The notes under the pieces: model-generated
What the model saw: only the letters and a program-made list of their open reading frames with translations
Databases searched by the model: none
Told to the model about the DNA's origin: nothing
In this document: positions 17,698 through 26,854 of the stretch, piece after piece
Layout: every line of letters starts with the position of its first letter
Position numbering within the stretch: position 1 is the first letter of the stretch
Assembly: GCA_016462905.1 (NCBI GenBank)
Contig: JAEMSI010000003.1
Coordinates: 34,445-78,955, forward strand
DNA from: Polynucleobacter sp.
GTDB lineage: Bacteria; Pseudomonadota; Gammaproteobacteria; Burkholderiales; Burkholderiaceae
Length of the DNA: 44,511 nucleotides
Direction: 5' to 3'
Translations under genes and position numbers: made by a program

Positions 17698-19032
17698 GTG
17701 GTGCAAATAGAAAATTTAGGTAGTTTAGATCGTAAGATGACTGTGCAGTTTGCGCGTGCCGATATTCATCAGGCCCGCGAAGCCCGCTTAAATAAAATTA
17801 GCAAAGGGATGAAGATGCCTGGTTTTCGTCCTGGCAAGGTACCCAAGAGCATGGTTGAAAAACAGTATGGTTTGCAAGTTGATTTTGAAGTGCAGTACGA
17901 CAAAGCCACGGAGTTGTTTTATCAATTAAGCCGTCAAGAAGGTTTGAAGTTGGCGGGTCAGCCTCGTTTAGAACCCAAAAGCGATTTAAGCGCCGACGAA
18001 ATTATTTTCGATGCTTTTTTTGAGGTCTTACCCGATATCAAGATGGGCGATTTTTCAAATTCCGAATTTACACGTTTTACCACTGAAGTGAATGATCCTG
18101 AAATTGATCGTGCTTTAGATGTCTTACGCAAGCAGCGTGTTCATTATCATCCGCGCGGCCAAGCTGGTGATCATGGGGATGGTGGCGCGAACACCGCCGT
18201 TCAAGATGGCGACGAAGTGACACTCGACTTTATTGGCAAAATCGATGGCGTTGAATTTGCAGGTGGAAAAGCCGATGACTTTAAGTTTGTAGTGGGCGCC
18301 AAGCAAATGCTGCCTGAGTTTGAGGCTGCCGCCATGGGCCTAAAAGCTGGCGAAAGTAAAACCTTCCCCTTAAAATTTCCAGACGACTACCACGGTAAAG
18401 ATGTTGCTGGTAAGACGGCTGATTTCACGATTACGATCAAACAGGTCGCTTGGCCTCATATGCCGCCAGTAGACGACGCCTTTGCTGAATCACTGGGCGT
18501 TAAAGAGGGTGGTGTTACTAAGATGCGTGAAGAAGTTCGGGAGAATATGGTGCGTGAGGTTAAGCGCCGCTCTGAATCCTTACTAAAAAATCAAGTGATG
18601 GATGAATTAGTCAAACTTTGTCCCTTAGATGTACCCAAAGGTCTCTTGGAGGGCGAGCAAGAGCGGATGGTTCAATCTGCCCGTGAAGAATTAATTCAGC
18701 GTGGAATTCCCAATGCTAAGGATGCGCCGATTCCCGTCGAGATGTTTAAAGAGCAGGCCGATAAACGCGTACGACTCGGTTTGATTTTGGGTGATTTAGT
18801 CAAGCAACAAAACTTAGCGGCGACTCCAGAGCAAATTAAAAAAGCGATTGAAGAATTGGCTGCGACCTATGAGGATCCGAAAGAGGTCGTTATTTGGTAT
18901 TACAGCGATCCAAAACGGATTAAAGATGTCGAGGCTTTAGTGCTTGAAGAGAATGTGGTTCGTTATATCAGTGGCTTAGGTAAACTAAGCGATAAGGCAG
19001 TCAGTTTTGAAGAACTGAGTAAGATGAGCTAA
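17698..19032 (+). CDS. tig: Trigger factor (ribosome-associated chaperone)
   Basis: Trigger factor binds the ribosome exit tunnel and shields nascent chains; it also has peptidyl-prolyl isomerase activity. The 444-aa protein has the ribosome-binding N-domain with signature GFRPGKVPKSMVEKQYG, an FKBP-type PPIase domain (DGDEVTLDFIGKIDGVEF to FPDDYHGKDVAGKTADFTI) and a helical C-terminal chaperone domain. A Gly/Asp-rich bulge (GQAGDHGDGGANTAV) precedes the PPIase domain. The start is GTG 17698, with GTG 17701 as alternative; GATGAGGC just upstream acts as ribosome-binding site. It heads the conserved tig-clpP-clpX-lon cluster. A 14-bp tandem repeat begins at its stop codon. Confidence 0.96.
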   Translation: MVQIENLGSLDRKMTVQFARADIHQAREARLNKISKGMKMPGFRPGKVPKSMVEKQYGLQVDFEVQYDKATELFYQLSRQEGLKLAGQPRLEPKSDLSADEIIFDAFFEVLPDIKMGDFSNSEFTRFTTEVNDPEIDRALDVLRKQRVHYHPRGQAGDHGDGGANTAVQDGDEVTLDFIGKIDGVEFAGGKADDFKFVVGAKQMLPEFEAAAMGLKAGESKTFPLKFPDDYHGKDVAGKTADFTITIKQVAWPHMPPVDDAFAESLGVKEGGVTKMREEVRENMVREVKRRSESLLKNQVMDELVKLCPLDVPKGLLEGEQERMVQSAREELIQRGIPNAKDAPIPVEMFKEQADKRVRLGLILGDLVKQQNLAATPEQIKKAIEELAATYEDPKEVVIWYYSDPKRIKDVEALVLEENVVRYISGLGKLSDKAVSFEELSKMS

Positions 19033-19069
19033 GTAAGTTGTGCTAAGTAAGTTGTGCTGAGTAAGTTGT
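19028..19069 (+). repeat. Three 14-bp tandem repeats starting at the tig stop codon
   Basis: Units GCTAAGTAAGTTGT (19028-19041 and 19042-19055) and GCTGAGTAAGTTGT (19056-19069) are in tandem. The first contains the tig TAA at 19030-19032. The period is not a multiple of three and each unit holds stop triplets, so stops occur in all three frames after tig. Confidence 0.9.
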
Positions 19070-19117
19070 AAAGTATCTCAATACCGCTTTTTTATTTTAT
19101 TTTTTGTGAAAGAAGTC

Positions 19118-19747
19118 ATGGAAATAACAAATACGCATTCTGGAGCCTTAGATACCCAAGCTCTTGGTTTGGTCCCTATGGTGGTAGAAACCTCGGGTCG
19201 TGGGGAGCGTGCCTATGATATCTATTCACGTCTTTTAAAAGAGCGAGTTGTTTTCTTAGTCGGCGAGGTAAATGACCAAACGGCTAATTTGGTGATTGCG
19301 CAACTTTTGTTTTTAGAAAGTGAAAATCCCGATAAGGAGATTTCGCTCTATATCAATTCACCCGGTGGTTCGGTATCGGCTGGTCTGGCGATTTATGACA
19401 CGATGCAATTTATTAAACCCCATGTGAGCACCCTTTGTATGGGTTTAGCCGCTAGCATGGGTGCTTTTTTATTGTGCGCTGGCGAAAAAGGCAAGCGGTA
19501 CGCATTGCCTAATTCGCGCGTCATGATTCATCAACCTTTAGGTGGGGCAAGGGGTCAAGCTTCGGATATTGAAATTCAAGCGCGCGAGATTTTGTATTTG
19601 CGCGAACGTTTAAATACGATTTTGTCTGAGCGGACTGGGCAGCCTGTCGATACGATTGCCAAAGATACCGATCGCGATAATTTCATGTCGGCTGATCAGG
19701 CGCGCGATTATGGTCTGATTGATAAAGTGATTGATAAGCGCGCATGA
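19118..19747 (+). CDS. clpP: ATP-dependent Clp protease proteolytic subunit ClpP
   Basis: ClpP forms the barrel-shaped serine peptidase that degrades substrates unfolded by ClpX. From ATG 19118 the protein is 209 aa. The catalytic triad is visible as Ser113 in [11 protein letters not shown], His138 in [10 protein letters not shown] and Asp187 in DRDNFMSAD. The frame can be extended to a GTG at 19106, but no Shine-Dalgarno precedes it, whereas GAAAGAAG lies just before 19118. The stop overlaps the clpX start in ATGA, so the two are translationally coupled and produced together. Confidence 0.96.
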   Translation: MEITNTHSGALDTQALGLVPMVVETSGRGERAYDIYSRLLKERVVFLVGEVNDQTANLVIAQLLFLESENPDKEISLYINSPGGSVSAGLAIYDTMQFIKPHVSTLCMGLAASMGAFLLCAGEKGKRYALPNSRVMIHQPLGGARGQASDIEIQAREILYLRERLNTILSERTGQPVDTIAKDTDRDNFMSADQARDYGLIDKVIDKRA

Positions 19748-21156
19748 GCGATAAATCGTCTAGCGATCAATCTTTACACTGCTCTTTTTGCGGAAAGAGT
19801 CAGCACGAAGTTAAAAAACTGATTGCTGGCCCTTCGGTATTTATTTGCGACGAGTGTATTGATTTATGCACCGATATTATTCAAGAAGAAATATCCAAAG
19901 AACCTTTTGAAAATAAAAATGATTCTTTACCAGCGCCACTCGAAATTCGTGAGAATTTAGATCAGTATGTGATTGGACAAGATTTAGCGAAGAAAACTTT
20001 AGCGGTGGCTGTGTATAACCATTACAAACGATTAATGCATTTGCCACAAAGTAAAAAGCAGGTACTTGGCGATGAAGAGGGTATTAAGTCTAATTCAGCT
20101 AGTTCGATTAAAGATAAAAGTTCTGCCGAGGAAAAAAAATCAAAAAATAAAGGAACTCCTGGTAAAGCTATTGTTGGCGGAGTTGAATTAGCTAAGAGCA
20201 ATATTTTATTAATTGGACCTACCGGATCAGGAAAGACTTTATTGGCGCAAACCTTAGCGCGCATGCTCGATGTTCCTTTTGTGATGGCCGATGCCACCAC
20301 CCTGACTGAAGCGGGATATGTTGGCGAGGATGTAGAAAATATTATTCAGAAGTTATTGCAAAATTGCGATTACAACATTGAAAAAGCGCAGCGCGGTATT
20401 GTTTATATCGATGAGATCGATAAGATTTCACGCAAATCGGATAATCCATCGATCACACGCGATGTTTCTGGCGAGGGTGTCCAACAAGCTTTATTAAAGT
20501 TAATCGAAGGTACCATGGCTTCGGTTCCTCCTCAAGGCGGCCGCAAGCATCCTAACCAAGATTTTTTACAGGTTGATACCACCAATATCTTATTCATCTG
20601 TGGCGGTGCTTTTGATGGTCTTGAAAAAGTGATTCAGCAGCGGACGCAAAAATCGGGTATTGGTTTTAGCGCTGAAGTAGTTGCTAAAGATAGTCGTGGG
20701 GTCGGCGAGCTTTTATCTGAAGTAGAACCTGAGGACTTAATTAAATTTGGTTTGATTCCCGAATTAATTGGCCGTTTGCCGGTAGTAGCTACCTTAATGG
20801 AGCTCGATGAAGCAGCTTTGATTCAAATTTTGACCGAGCCGAAGAATGCGCTAGTTAAGCAATATCAAGCTTTGTTGGGGATGGAAGGCGTTGAATTAGA
20901 AGTCCGTCAAGATGCCTTAGCAGCGATTGCTAAAAAAGCAATTGCCCGTAAAACGGGTGCCCGCGGCTTGCGTTCGATTTTGGAAGGCGTCTTAATGGAC
21001 GTGATGTACGAATTACCTTCAACTAAAAACGTTCAGAAGGTGGTGGTTGATGAAAATACCGTTACCGGTAAGGGCAGGCCGCTTTTAGTCTTTAAGCAGG
21101 GCGGTAAGCAGGAATCTGACCTCAGCAAACACCCAGAAATGTCAAAAAAAGCCTAA
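19744..21156 (+). CDS. clpX: ATP-dependent Clp protease ATP-binding subunit ClpX, with a long insertion
   Basis: ClpX is the AAA+ unfoldase that feeds ClpP. The 470-aa protein is about 45 residues longer than the usual 420-425. It has the N-terminal zinc-binding domain (CSFCGKS and CDECIDLC), Walker A GPTGSGKT at 158-165, Walker [10 protein letters not shown], the pore/RKH region [10 protein letters not shown] and the ClpP-docking IGF loop (SGIGFSAEV). The extra residues sit at about 100-145, between YNHYKRL and [11 protein letters not shown], and are rich in Lys, Ser and Glu ([20 protein letters not shown]). All catalytic and docking parts appear intact, so the enzyme should function. Translation is coupled to clpP by the ATGA overlap. 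Confidence 0.96.
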   Translation: MSDKSSSDQSLHCSFCGKSQHEVKKLIAGPSVFICDECIDLCTDIIQEEISKEPFENKNDSLPAPLEIRENLDQYVIGQDLAKKTLAVAVYNHYKRLMHLPQSKKQVLGDEEGIKSNSASSIKDKSSAEEKKSKNKGTPGKAIVGGVELAKSNILLIGPTGSGKTLLAQTLARMLDVPFVMADATTLTEAGYVGEDVENIIQKLLQNCDYNIEKAQRGIVYIDEIDKISRKSDNPSITRDVSGEGVQQALLKLIEGTMASVPPQGGRKHPNQDFLQVDTTNILFICGGAFDGLEKVIQQRTQKSGIGFSAEVVAKDSRGVGELLSEVEPEDLIKFGLIPELIGRLPVVATLMELDEAALIQILTEPKNALVKQYQALLGMEGVELEVRQDALAAIAKKAIARKTGARGLRSILEGVLMDVMYELPSTKNVQKVVVDENTVTGKGRPLLVFKQGGKQESDLSKHPEMSKKA

Positions 21157-21333
21157 ATTAATCAATTTTTAAGCCTTTTTACTCCATTTCAGCCATTTTT
21201 CGCCTATTTTGAGTGGTTTTTCCTTGTTTTTTTCTAAGTGGTCTCCATATAAAGTGTATGCTTTAGAAATACATCGTTTTTGATGTTTTTAAATCAAATT
21301 TACTGACCAAACTACTAAATACGCTAAAAATTT

Positions 21334-23763
21334 ATGCCAGGACAACTACTGCTACCGTCTGAACCGATTCAATTGCCTTTATTGCCTTTAAGGGACGTGG
21401 TCGTATTCCCCCATATGGTGATCCCCTTATTTGTGGGGCGCCCCAAGTCGATTAAAGCGCTTGAGGCTGCCATGGAAACCGGTAAAAGCGTCTTATTGGT
21501 AGCGCAAAAAGCAGCCGCCAAGGATGAGCCTACCGTTGAGGATCTTTACGAAATTGGTTGTATCGCTAGTATTCTGCAAATGCTGAAGTTACCTGATGGC
21601 ACCGTGAAGGTTCTGGTGGAAGGGTCGCAGCGTGCCGAAGTTAGTCAAATCGAAGATAGTTTGGGCTACTTTAGTTGTGAAGCGACACCAAAAACGATTG
21701 ATGTGGTGGACGTTCATGAAACCGAAGCGATTCGGCGTGCGATCATGGCGCAATTTGATCAGTACGTCAAACTGAATAAAAAAATTCCTCAAGAAATCTT
21801 GGCCTCATTAGCTGGGATTGACGATGCCAGCCGTTTGGCCGATACGATTTGTGCCCACTTACCCGTCAAACTGGAGCAAAAACAACGGCTCTTAGAAATG
21901 AATGGCGTAATTGAGCGCTTAGAAAGTCTGTTGGCCGACCTAGAAAGTGAAATTGATATTTTGCAAGTCGAGAAACGCATTCGCGGTCGTGTTAAACGTC
22001 AGATGGAGAAAAGCCAACGCGAGTATTACTTGAACGAGCAAGTTAAAGCGATTCAGAAAGAATTGGGCGAAGGCGAAGAGGGTGCCGATTTAGAAGAGCT
22101 TGAAAAACGCATTAAGGCCGCAAAGATGCCTAAAGAGGCGTTAAAGAAAGCAGAATCTGAGCTTAAAAAACTGAAGCTCATGTCGCCTATGTCGGCCGAA
22201 GCTACGGTGATTCGTAACTTTATCGATACCTTGGTCAATCTACCTTGGCGCAAGAAAAGCAAAATTAATAATGATTTGAATAATGCTGAAAAAGTATTGA
22301 ATGAAGATCATTATGGTTTAGATAAAGTCAAAGAACGGATTCTCGAATACCTTGCTGTGCAACAACGAGTCGACCGTGTGAAAGCCCCGATTTTGTGTTT
22401 AGTGGGACCTCCTGGCGTAGGTAAAACTTCCTTAGGGCAATCGGTGGCGCGCGCTACCAACCGCAAGTTTGTGCGGATGGCATTAGGCGGAGTGCGTGAT
22501 GAATCGGAAATTCGCGGGCATCGTCGCACCTATATTGGTTCGATGCCAGGCAAGATTTTGTCGAGCCTAACCAAAGTAGGCGTGCGTAATCCTTTATTCC
22601 TCTTAGATGAAGTTGACAAAATGGGGATGGACTTTAGAGGTGATCCGGCGAGTGCCTTGCTTGAAGTCTTAGACCCTGAACAAAATCACACCTTCCAAGA
22701 TCATTATGTGGAAGTTGATTTTGATTTATCGGACGTGATGTTTGTTGCTACGGCAAACTCCTTAAATATTCCCAGCCCTTTATTGGATCGAATGGAAGTC
22801 ATTCGTTTAGCGGGTTATACCGAGGATGAAAAAACCAGTATTGCCACCAATTATTTAATTCCTAAGCAAATTAAAAATAATGGCTTAAAAGAAGGCGAAC
22901 TCTCGATTGCTGAAAGTGCGATTCGCAATATTATTCGTTACTACACGCGTGAAGCGGGAGTGCGCGCTTTAGAACGTGAGATTAGCAAGATTTGCCGTAA
23001 AACCGTCAAGATGCTGTTACTCAAGAAGGAAGCTGCACCCGTTAAAGTCGATGCAGATAATCTAGAAAAATTCTTATCGGTTCGCATGTTTGATTTTGGT
23101 ATGGCGGCCAAAGAAAATCAAATTGGTCAGGTGACTGGCTTAGCATGGACTGAAGTCGGCGGCGATTTGTTAACGATTGAAGCGGCTTTAATGCCAGGCA
23201 AAGGTGTGATTACGCGGACAGGTTCGATTGGCGATGTGATGAAAGAGTCGGTCGAGGCTGCCAGAACAGTGGTGCGTTCGCGTTCAAAAGCCTTGGGCAT
23301 TACGGATGAGGCATTTGAGAAGAAAGATATTCATATTCACTTTCCAGAAGGGGCCACTCCAAAAGATGGGCCTTCGGCTGGAATTGCGATTACGACCGCT
23401 TTAGTTTCTGTTTTCACAGGCATTCCAGTGCGCTCCGATATCGCCATGACCGGTGAAATTACGCTACGCGGTGAAGTGTTGCCGATCGGTGGTTTAAAAG
23501 AGAAATTGTTAGCTGCGCACCGCGGTGGAATTAAATTAGTTTTAATCCCCGAAGAAAACGTCAAGGATTTGATTGATATTCCCGATAATGTAAAGAATGC
23601 GATCGAAATTATTCCGGTACGCTGGATTGATAAGGTCTTGGAATTGGCTTTAGAGCGCATTCCTCAGTCTTTGCCCGATCCAACCCCCGAAGAGTTGGCT
23701 AAAAAAGCCGCTGAAGCGGCGCAGGCTAGGGCCGCAAGTGCTGGCGAGACACTGAAACATTAG
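21334..23763 (+). CDS. lon: ATP-dependent protease Lon
   Basis: Lon degrades misfolded and regulatory proteins in the cytoplasm. The 809-aa protein carries the N-terminal LON substrate-binding domain ([21 protein letters not shown]), a coiled-coil region, the AAA+ module with Walker A GPPGVGKT at 358-365, and the peptidase domain with catalytic Ser681 in PKDGPSAG and the conserved Lys of [12 protein letters not shown]. The 177-bp AT-rich gap after clpX holds no gene. I could not see a clear heat-shock promoter there, nor a good Shine-Dalgarno before ATG 21334. The start agrees with the family N-terminus. Confidence 0.96.
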   Translation: MPGQLLLPSEPIQLPLLPLRDVVVFPHMVIPLFVGRPKSIKALEAAMETGKSVLLVAQKAAAKDEPTVEDLYEIGCIASILQMLKLPDGTVKVLVEGSQRAEVSQIEDSLGYFSCEATPKTIDVVDVHETEAIRRAIMAQFDQYVKLNKKIPQEILASLAGIDDASRLADTICAHLPVKLEQKQRLLEMNGVIERLESLLADLESEIDILQVEKRIRGRVKRQMEKSQREYYLNEQVKAIQKELGEGEEGADLEELEKRIKAAKMPKEALKKAESELKKLKLMSPMSAEATVIRNFIDTLVNLPWRKKSKINNDLNNAEKVLNEDHYGLDKVKERILEYLAVQQRVDRVKAPILCLVGPPGVGKTSLGQSVARATNRKFVRMALGGVRDESEIRGHRRTYIGSMPGKILSSLTKVGVRNPLFLLDEVDKMGMDFRGDPASALLEVLDPEQNHTFQDHYVEVDFDLSDVMFVATANSLNIPSPLLDRMEVIRLAGYTEDEKTSIATNYLIPKQIKNNGLKEGELSIAESAIRNIIRYYTREAGVRALEREISKICRKTVKMLLLKKEAAPVKVDADNLEKFLSVRMFDFGMAAKENQIGQVTGLAWTEVGGDLLTIEAALMPGKGVITRTGSIGDVMKESVEAARTVVRSRSKALGITDEAFEKKDIHIHFPEGATPKDGPSAGIAITTALVSVFTGIPVRSDIAMTGEITLRGEVLPIGGLKEKLLAAHRGGIKLVLIPEENVKDLIDIPDNVKNAIEIIPVRWIDKVLELALERIPQSLPDPTPEELAKKAAEAAQARAASAGETLKH

Positions 23764-23770
23764 ATCGGGT

Positions 23771-23776
23771 TACAAT
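23771..23776 (+). promoter_or_regulatory. Possible -10 box for tRNA-Val
   Basis: TACAAT occurs 37 bp before the tRNA-Val gene, a fitting distance for a short 5' leader. The -35 region overlaps the lon stop and has no clear match, so confidence is low. Confidence 0.35.
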
Positions 23777-23813
23777 CTCGCCTGCGGTTTTATTTTTGCA
23801 GTTCAAACCATTA

Positions 23814-23889
23814 GGGTGCTTAGCTCAGCTGGTAGAGCGTCTGCCTTACACGCAGAATGTCAGCGGTTCGATCCCGTTAGCACCCACCA
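23814..23889 (+). tRNA. tRNA-Val (anticodon TAC)
   Basis: A 76-nt tRNA. The acceptor GGGTGCT pairs with AGCACCC, followed by A and an encoded CCA. The anticodon stem TCTGC/GCAGA closes the loop CTTACAC, giving anticodon TAC. The D-arm (GCTCAGCTGGTAGAGC) and T-loop (GTTCGATCC) are standard. It lies between lon and the ppiD-like gene; many relatives also place tRNA genes here. Only 17 nt separate the CCA end from the next ATG. Confidence 0.96.
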
Positions 23890-23906
23890 CCTTTTTGTAG
23901 CTCCTC

Positions 23907-25370
23907 ATGTTTGATTTAATCCGTAAACATCAAAAATTAATCCAGATATTTTTAATGCTGTTGATTATTCCCTCGTTTGTTTTTTTTGGGATTTCCAGTT
24001 ACACCGGATTTTTTGATCAAGAAACCGATTTAGTTAAAGTTTCGGGTCGCGCGATTACCTTGCAAGAGCTGGATAATGCTGCCAAACGTCAGGCTGAGCG
24101 GTTTGGCGGTAATAGTCAAATTGCGCAAAGTCTGCCCTTCCGTCAAGCGGTTTTGGATGAATTAATTCAGCAACGATTACTGGCTTTTGGTGTCAATGAA
24201 TTAAATTTAAAAGTAAGCGAAGAAACCCTCGCCAAAAATATCGCAGCGATTCCTGAGATTAAAGCGCTCTATAAACCCGATGGTAGTTTTGATGGGGTTC
24301 GTTACCGTCAATTATTGGCCAATATTGGTTTAACGGTTGAGCAATTTGAAAATTCGCAACGCTTTGATTTGTTAATTCAGCAGTTGGTGACTTCAATTGC
24401 TCGCACTGAAATTGCAACAAAGCGCTTTAGTGGCATGATTTCGCAGTTATACGATACTGAAAGACAGGTTCAATCACTTACCTTTAAAGCGACTGACTTT
24501 TTAAATAAGGTATCGGTCACGGATTCTCAGTTACAGGATTTTTATCAAGCCAATGGGAAGTTATTTGAAGTGCCCGCCACCATTGATGTCGAGTATTTAG
24601 TTTTAAAGGCCGATCCCAAAGAAGATGCAAAAGCGTTTAACGCTAAGGCCGATCAATTTGCGAACTTAACTTACGATCAAGCAGATAGCTTAAAACCCGC
24701 TGCCGATAAACTCAAGTTAAATATTCAATCTGCCAAAGGGGTTTCCCGGGCCGGTGGAGTCGGCTTGGGAAGAGGTCATCCCTTGACACATCCTAAAGTA
24801 TTGCAAGCTTTGTTTGGTGAAGATACGATTAAGAACAAACGTAATATTGAGGCGGTTCAGATTGAACCAGGGACTTATGTTTCTGCGCGTGTCATCGCTT
24901 ATGTTCCAGCGCGTACTTTGCCTTTTGCAGAAGTTAGCGCTGAAGTGAAACGCCAAGTATCGATTCGCGAGGCGGCTAAGTTAGCTACGAACGCCGCCAA
25001 GGAACGCTTGGCAGTATTGCAAAAAGATCCTAAAGAGGTTGTTGGTTTTTCGAAGGCCAATTGGGTATCGCGAAATCGCCCCCTGGATTTACAGGGCCCC
25101 GCAATCGATGCGGTGATGGCTTTAGATGCGCAAAAATTACCGGCTTTGGTTTCAGTAAATAGTTCGAGTCAAGACGTGACGATTTATCGAGTGGATCAGG
25201 TGCGCCAACCTACTACGGTGGATAGTAAAATTCGGGATGCCCAAGCGCAACAAATTCAGGCCTTGGCAGCCCAAGCTGAATTCGCAGCTTTTATGACCAA
25301 TTTACGTAGTGCTGCGAAAGTGAAGTTGATTAATCCGCTGAAGGCATCGAACGCCAGCGCGGGGACTTAA
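23907..25370 (+). CDS. PpiD/SurA-N-like periplasmic chaperone without a parvulin domain
   Basis: The 487-aa protein is the positional and sequence equivalent of PpiD, an inner-membrane-anchored periplasmic folding factor. It starts MFDLIRKHQK, has one membrane anchor (about residues 12-32, IQIFLMLLIIPSFVFFGISS) and a SurA-N-like chaperone domain (VSGRAITLQELDNAAKRQAE onward). Full-length PpiD (about 620-640 aa) then carries a parvulin PPIase domain recognisable by HILI and GGDLG-F motifs. Here the sequence runs from FEVPATIDVEYLVLKADP almost directly into the PpiD C-terminal part (FANLTYDQADSLKPAADKL). So the isomerase domain is absent and the product is probably a pure chaperone. It follows lon and tRNA-Val; hupB, which often sits between lon and ppiD, is missing. 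Confidence 0.85.
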   Translation: MFDLIRKHQKLIQIFLMLLIIPSFVFFGISSYTGFFDQETDLVKVSGRAITLQELDNAAKRQAERFGGNSQIAQSLPFRQAVLDELIQQRLLAFGVNELNLKVSEETLAKNIAAIPEIKALYKPDGSFDGVRYRQLLANIGLTVEQFENSQRFDLLIQQLVTSIARTEIATKRFSGMISQLYDTERQVQSLTFKATDFLNKVSVTDSQLQDFYQANGKLFEVPATIDVEYLVLKADPKEDAKAFNAKADQFANLTYDQADSLKPAADKLKLNIQSAKGVSRAGGVGLGRGHPLTHPKVLQALFGEDTIKNKRNIEAVQIEPGTYVSARVIAYVPARTLPFAEVSAEVKRQVSIREAAKLATNAAKERLAVLQKDPKEVVGFSKANWVSRNRPLDLQGPAIDAVMALDAQKLPALVSVNSSSQDVTIYRVDQVRQPTTVDSKIRDAQAQQIQALAAQAEFAAFMTNLRSAAKVKLINPLKASNASAGT

Positions 25371-25379
25371 CTTATCCTC

Positions 25380-26060
25380 TTAATTCTTTAGGCCTAGCGT
25401 ACTCTTAAATGGTTCAAGAGCACGCAGTACATTTTTAAATAAGATCGCTTGCGCATCCACATTGGGATGAATGCGATCGGCTTGAAAATATTCTGGCTTG
25501 GTAGCTATTCCATCTAGAAAGAAAGGCAGTAAAGCAATTTGTTCGCTTTGTGCGACCGTCTGAAATAATTTATAAAATTGCTGGGTATATTCTGGGCCGT
25601 AATTCGTCGGGATTCGCATCCCAAGTAATAAAACTTGAGCCCCTGATTTTTTGGATTGCTGAATCATGTTGCGCAAATTTTGTTCAATTTGTTCGATTGG
25701 CAAACCGCGTAGACCATCGTTTGCGCCTAACTCAATAATCACTAAATCGGGCTTTTGATTTAAAAGCGCCGGTAAGCGACTTAGCCCACCTGAGGTGGTT
25801 TCTCCGCTAATGCTGGCATTATTTATTTTTACTGCGCTTGCTTGTTTTTTTAACTCATTTTGAAGTAATTGAACCCATCCTGAATTACGAGGTAAGCCAT
25901 ATTCGGCCGAAAGGCTATCTCCTAAGATTAAAACCTGCGACGGCTTTTTAATCTGGGTTGAATTGGCTTGTGCAAACGCCGAAGAATGAAAGAGCCCGAA
26001 GGGGACAAAACCATGCAAGCTAAACCCAATGACGAGTAAGATACGGGTAACTAAATTCAT
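25380..26060 (-). CDS. tesA: TesA-like arylesterase / lysophospholipase (SGNH hydrolase)
   Basis: A secreted SGNH/GDSL hydrolase related to E. coli TesA (acyl-CoA thioesterase I, protease I, lysophospholipase L1). From ATG 26060 it is 226 aa. It has a signal peptide (MNLVTRILLVIGFSLHGF...SAFA) and the catalytic blocks LILGDSLSAEYGL with the nucleophile Ser, the block III GANDG, and DRIHPN with the Asp and His. ATG 26075 and TTG 26078 are alternative starts but would overlap the first codons of the divergent ABC gene. It converges on the ppiD-like gene with a 9-bp gap. In E. coli tesA is likewise divergent from ybbA, so the pairing is ancient. The physiological substrate is unknown. Confidence 0.88.
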   Translation of the reverse strand: MNLVTRILLVIGFSLHGFVPFGLFHSSAFAQANSTQIKKPSQVLILGDSLSAEYGLPRNSGWVQLLQNELKKQASAVKINNASISGETTSGGLSRLPALLNQKPDLVIIELGANDGLRGLPIEQIEQNLRNMIQQSKKSGAQVLLLGMRIPTNYGPEYTQQFYKLFQTVAQSEQIALLPFFLDGIATKPEYFQADRIHPNVDAQAILFKNVLRALEPFKSTLGLKN

Positions 26061-26069
26061 TTCGATATT

Positions 26070-26774
26070 GTGCATCAAATTAATACATCTACTGATTCAA
26101 CCAAGAAACCTGCTTTGCGAGTTGAGCGACTCGGCAAGACAGTGCCCACAGCCGATGGTCCGCTTGCAATTTTGCAGGGCATTGACTTTTCGATTGCTGC
26201 GGGTGAGAGCGTTGCGATTACAGGGCCCTCGGGGTCAGGCAAAAGTACTCTTTTGAGTATGTTGGCTGGATTAGATACGCCGAGCGAAGGCGCAGTTTAT
26301 TTAATGCAAAAAAATATTAGCGCTTTAGACGAAGATGGGCGTGCGCAGTTGCGTGGTCAATACGTTGGGTTTGTATTTCAATCCTTTCAATTATTACCTC
26401 ATTTGTCTGCGCTAGAAAATGTGATGTTGCCATTGGAGATTCAGGGAGTCGATTTAAAAAAAGCCAAGTTAGCAGCCAGTGCTTGTTTGGAGCAGGTTGG
26501 TTTAGCAGGACGACTAAAGCATTTTTCTAAAACCTTATCGGGTGGCGAGCAACAGCGGGTTGCTTTAGCGCGAGCCTTTGTGGGCAAACCCGCGATTTTA
26601 TTTGCCGATGAACCGACGGGTAGTTTGGATGAGGCTAGTGGAGCTAAGGTAATTGACTTGTTATTTGAATTAAATCGAGCCAATGGTTCTACCTTGGTCT
26701 TGGTGACCCACGATTCAGCGTTGGCTTCCCGATGCGGCCGTCAACTGGTTCTCCATGGGGGTCGTTTGGTGTAG
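26070..26774 (+). CDS. ybbA: ABC transporter ATP-binding protein, YbbA/LolD-like
   Basis: A 234-aa ATPase of the MacB/LolD/YbbA group. Walker A is GPSGSGKST, the Q-loop is in VFQSFQLLPHLSALEN, the ABC signature is LSGGEQQRVALARA, Walker B is ILFADEPTGSLDE and the H-loop is LVTHD. The start GTG 26070 lies only 9 bp from the ATG of the divergent tesA-like gene. In E. coli ybbA is followed by ybbP, which encodes a large FtsX-like permease. Here purL follows, so no membrane partner is encoded next to it. The permease may be elsewhere or lost; the protein itself shows no damage to its motifs. Confidence 0.88.
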   Translation: MHQINTSTDSTKKPALRVERLGKTVPTADGPLAILQGIDFSIAAGESVAITGPSGSGKSTLLSMLAGLDTPSEGAVYLMQKNISALDEDGRAQLRGQYVGFVFQSFQLLPHLSALENVMLPLEIQGVDLKKAKLAASACLEQVGLAGRLKHFSKTLSGGEQQRVALARAFVGKPAILFADEPTGSLDEASGAKVIDLLFELNRANGSTLVLVTHDSALASRCGRQLVLHGGRLV

Positions 26775-26842
26775 ATTGACCTCGGCCTTACCTAGATTTG
26801 CCTCGTGTTATCTTGATTTACGAGACTTTTTTACGGCACTCT

Positions 26843-26848
26843 TATAAT
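26843..26848 (+). promoter_or_regulatory. Perfect -10 box immediately upstream of purL
   Basis: A consensus TATAAT ends 6 nt before the purL ATG at 26855. Transcription normally starts 6-8 nt after the -10 box, so the A of ATG would be the first base or nearly so. The -35 region is poor. GAGG at 26850-26853 is too close to the ATG to act as a Shine-Dalgarno. Confidence 0.6.
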
Positions 26849-26854
26849 CGAGGT

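Noticed and set aside
21157..21333. clpX-lon gap considered for a small gene, HU gene remnant or terminator
   Set aside because: It is AT-rich with no coding frame of note, no stable hairpin with a T-tract and no clear heat-shock promoter elements.
26798..26854. Upstream extension of purL
   Set aside because: The extra residues are not family-like and would cross the TATAAT box; homology begins at the ATG at 26855.
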